Assembly: GCA_900541785.1 (NCBI GenBank)
Contig: UQKY01000066.1
Span: 1 to 7,260, forward strand
Source of the DNA: an uncultured Collinsella sp.
Lineage (GTDB): Bacteria; Actinomycetota; Coriobacteriia; Coriobacteriales; Coriobacteriaceae
Direction of reading: 5' to 3'
DNA length: 7,260 nucleotides
Under the pieces are notes generated by a model that did not search any database, had not been told where the DNA came from, and worked only from the letters and a program-made list of their open reading frames with translations. Positions 6,210-7,260 of this stretch are shown here, piece by piece. Position 1 is the first letter of the stretch, and the number at the start of each line of letters is the position of its first letter. A program made the position numbers and the translations under genes.

Positions 6210-6222
6210 TTAATCCGCCCGT

Positions 6223-6251
6223 ATTCTTGATGAGGGGGTTTGACATGTCAA
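6223..6251 (-). promoter_or_regulatory. Sigma-70-type promoter for the leader ORF and P-type ATPase
   Basis: On the minus strand a perfect -35 TTGACA (6251-6246) is separated by 17 bases from AAGAAT (6228-6223), a 4-of-6 match to TATAAT. Transcription would begin near 6216, giving an untranslated leader of about 270 bases before the ATPase. Confidence 0.6.
6240..6251. promoter_or_regulatory. Perfect 12-bp palindrome over the -35 box, possible operator
   Basis: TTGACATGTCAA is its own reverse complement, and after one mismatch on each side a 3-bp GGG/CCC pair extends it. It contains TTGACA on both strands. On the minus strand it serves as the -35 box of the ATPase promoter; on the plus strand no good -10 follows at 16-18 bases. 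A dimeric regulator bound here would block the ATPase promoter. Confidence 0.4.
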
Positions 6252-6371
6252 CCCCATTGTTCGGAAAACCATTCCCCCTGACAAAGCCTTTACAGAATGC
6301 CGTGGCCCCAAAGCGCGCCCGCATCGACGCTTCGCCTGCGCTAAACTGGAAGGCACGTACGCGATTACGAG

Positions 6372-6376
6372 AGGAG
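6372..6376 (+). promoter_or_regulatory. Ribosome binding site of pyrE
   Basis: AGGAG within GAGAGGAG, 5 bases before ATG 6382. It supports this ATG as the start. I could not assign a convincing pyrE promoter; TAAACT at 6342-6347 resembles a -10 box but has no good -35 partner. Confidence 0.75.
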
Positions 6377-6381
6377 CCCGC

Positions 6382-7062
6382 ATGGAGGCTTACAAGCAAG
6401 AGTTCATCAAGTTTATGGTCGAGTCCGACGTCCTTAAGTTCGGCAGCTTTACGCTCAAGAGCGGCCGTCAGTCCCCGTTCTTTATGAACGCCGGCGCTTA
6501 CGTGACGGGCTATCAGCTCAAGAAGCTGGGCGAGTATTACGCCCAGGCCATCCACGATAACTTTGGCGACGACTTTGATGTGCTGTTTGGACCGGCCTAC
6601 AAGGGTATTCCGCTGGCCGTCGTGACCGCAATTGCCTACCACGAGCTGTACGGCAAGGAGGTCAAGTACTGCTGCGACCGCAAGGAGGCCAAGGACCACG
6701 GTGCCGATAAGGGCAACCTGCTGGGTTATGAGCCCAAGGACGGCGACCGTGTGGTCATGGTCGAGGACGTTACCACCAGCGGCAAGTCCATCGACGAGAC
6801 CTATCCCAAGGTCAAGGCTGCTGCCGATGTCGAGATCAAGGGCCTGATCGTGTCCCTCAACCGCATGGAAGTCGGCAAGGGTGGCGTGACCACCGCGCAG
6901 AAGGAGATCGAGGCCAAGTACGGTTTCCCCGTCGCGAGCATCGTCTCCATGGCTGAGGTCGTCGAGACCCTCTACAACCACGAGATCGACGGCAAGGTTG
7001 TCATCGACGACGAGCTCAAGACCGCCATCGACGCCTACTACGAGAAGTACGGAGCACGTTAG
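6382..7062 (+). CDS. pyrE: Orotate phosphoribosyltransferase
   Basis: A 226-residue cytoplasmic enzyme that joins orotate to PRPP to give orotidine 5'-monophosphate, the fifth step of pyrimidine synthesis. Motifs seen: FTLKSGRQSPFFMN (23-36), with Lys26 and the family's orotate/PRPP contacts; GPAYKGIPLA (70-79); the catalytic loop DRKEAKDHG (99-107), with Lys101, Lys104 and His106; and the PRPP-binding signature VVMVEDVTTSGKS (124-136). Length and motif spacing are typical, and no domain is missing. It starts at an ATG with a good ribosome binding site, and the TAG stop is 7060-7062. No other pyr gene is in the window, and the bidirectional terminator downstream suggests a single-gene unit or an operon end. 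It is divergent from the P-type ATPase, with a 437-base gap. Confidence 0.97.
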   Translation: MEAYKQEFIKFMVESDVLKFGSFTLKSGRQSPFFMNAGAYVTGYQLKKLGEYYAQAIHDNFGDDFDVLFGPAYKGIPLAVVTAIAYHELYGKEVKYCCDRKEAKDHGADKGNLLGYEPKDGDRVVMVEDVTTSGKSIDETYPKVKAAADVEIKGLIVSLNRMEVGKGGVTTAQKEIEAKYGFPVASIVSMAEVVETLYNHEIDGKVVIDDELKTAIDAYYEKYGAR

Positions 7063-7089
7063 TTACGGCGTTTTACCAAACGCCGTAAC
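7062..7089 (+). promoter_or_regulatory. Perfect 12-bp hairpin starting at the pyrE stop codon
   Basis: GTTACGGCGTTT (7062-7073) pairs without error with AAACGCCGTAAC (7078-7089) around a 4-base loop; its first base is the last base of the TAG stop. No T tract follows, so it is probably an mRNA 3'-end stabilising or pausing hairpin, with termination occurring at 7132-7173. Confidence 0.6.
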
Positions 7090-7109
7090 CGGCCGACGCT
7101 GCGCGCCGC

Positions 7110-7195
7110 CCAGGGCGACAATTTGTCATTCAAAAGGCGAGGCATGACCAGAAGGTCAATGCCTCGCCTTTTTCATGCCAACTTGTTCGCCCTGG
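7110..7195. repeat. Inverted repeat enclosing the pyrE terminator
   Basis: CCAGGGCGACAA (7110-7121) is the inverse complement of TTGTTCGCCCTGG (7183-7195) apart from one extra T. Weaker matching continues outward for about 13 bases on each side. The pair brackets the terminator hairpin at 7132-7173. It could be an outer stem of one large structure or the ends of a small repeat. Positions 7196-7260 beyond it hold nothing I can assign. Confidence 0.5.
7132..7173. terminator. Strong bidirectional intrinsic terminator after pyrE
   Basis: AGGCGAGGCAT (7135-7145) pairs with ATGCCTCGCCT (7159-7169). After a bulged base (7158) GACC (7146-7149) pairs with GGTC (7154-7157) around the loop AGAA. T5 ends it on the plus strand (7169-7173), and A4 at 7132-7135 gives a U tract on the minus strand. 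It likely serves pyrE and an unseen convergent gene to the right. Confidence 0.9.
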
Positions 7196-7260
7196 ACGTC
7201 GCTCGCTGTCCGTTCTCTACCTGCGGCGTTGTCTTGCTCCGGATGGGTAGTCGTTGGGGA

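Noticed and set aside
5945..6216. M-box (magnesium) or yybP-ykoY (manganese) riboswitch in the ATPase leader
   Set aside because: I could not find the conserved M-box core or the yybP-ykoY loop sequences; only generic hairpins are visible. A covariance-model search would settle this.
7173..7260. C-terminus of a convergent minus-strand gene at the right edge
   Set aside because: All three minus frames stay open for a while from the edge (stops at 7217, 7173 and 7156), so no frame can be preferred; only the bidirectional terminator hints at such a gene.

Overview
The window looks like chromosomal DNA from a high-GC member of the Coriobacteriia, most likely Collinsella or a close relative. This is inferred from the GC-rich third codon positions, the strong AGGAGG-type ribosome binding sites and the protein sequences. 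No taxonomic search was possible.

Layout from left to right. (1) Positions 1-1160 (+) are the 3' part of a sugar phosphotransferase EIIC permease of the glucose/beta-glucoside superfamily, closed by an intrinsic terminator at 1201-1235. (2) Positions 1371-2684 (+) encode a cytoplasmic glycoside hydrolase-like protein of the DUF4038/apiosidase-like (GH140-type) fold. (3) Positions 2685-3175 are a 491-base gap between convergent genes. It holds two long imperfect hairpins with related arms (2712-2798 and 3010-3074), a 56-codon protein-like ORF of doubtful status, and a degenerate hexanucleotide repeat. (4) Positions 3176-5944 (-) encode a 922-residue P-type ATPase of the magnesium-transporter (MgtA/MgtB) family. 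(5) Positions 5945-6381 are the divergent control region between this ATPase and pyrE. (6) Positions 6382-7062 (+) encode orotate phosphoribosyltransferase (pyrE), followed by a 12-bp perfect hairpin at the stop codon and a long bidirectional terminator at 7132-7173.

The most interesting part is the roughly 270-base 5' leader of the ATPase. A consensus-like promoter whose -35 box sits in a perfect 12-bp palindrome is followed by a compact foldable segment, then an unlisted 23-codon leader ORF with a near-perfect Shine-Dalgarno. A 17-base stretch inside that ORF can pair (15 of 17) with a downstream segment that runs straight into a U6 tract, about 50 bases before the ATPase start codon. This is the arrangement expected of a leader-peptide-coupled transcription attenuator. 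It resembles in logic, but not in visible sequence, the mgtL control of enteric mgtA. The ATPase itself departs from the MgtA family at residues usually linked to ion binding: TPQMLP instead of TPEMLP in M4, and SLVYE instead of NLxYD in M6. Its ion specificity should therefore not be taken for granted.

The permease and hydrolase may form a carbohydrate uptake and breakdown pair. pyrE serves pyrimidine synthesis and appears to be an independent unit.
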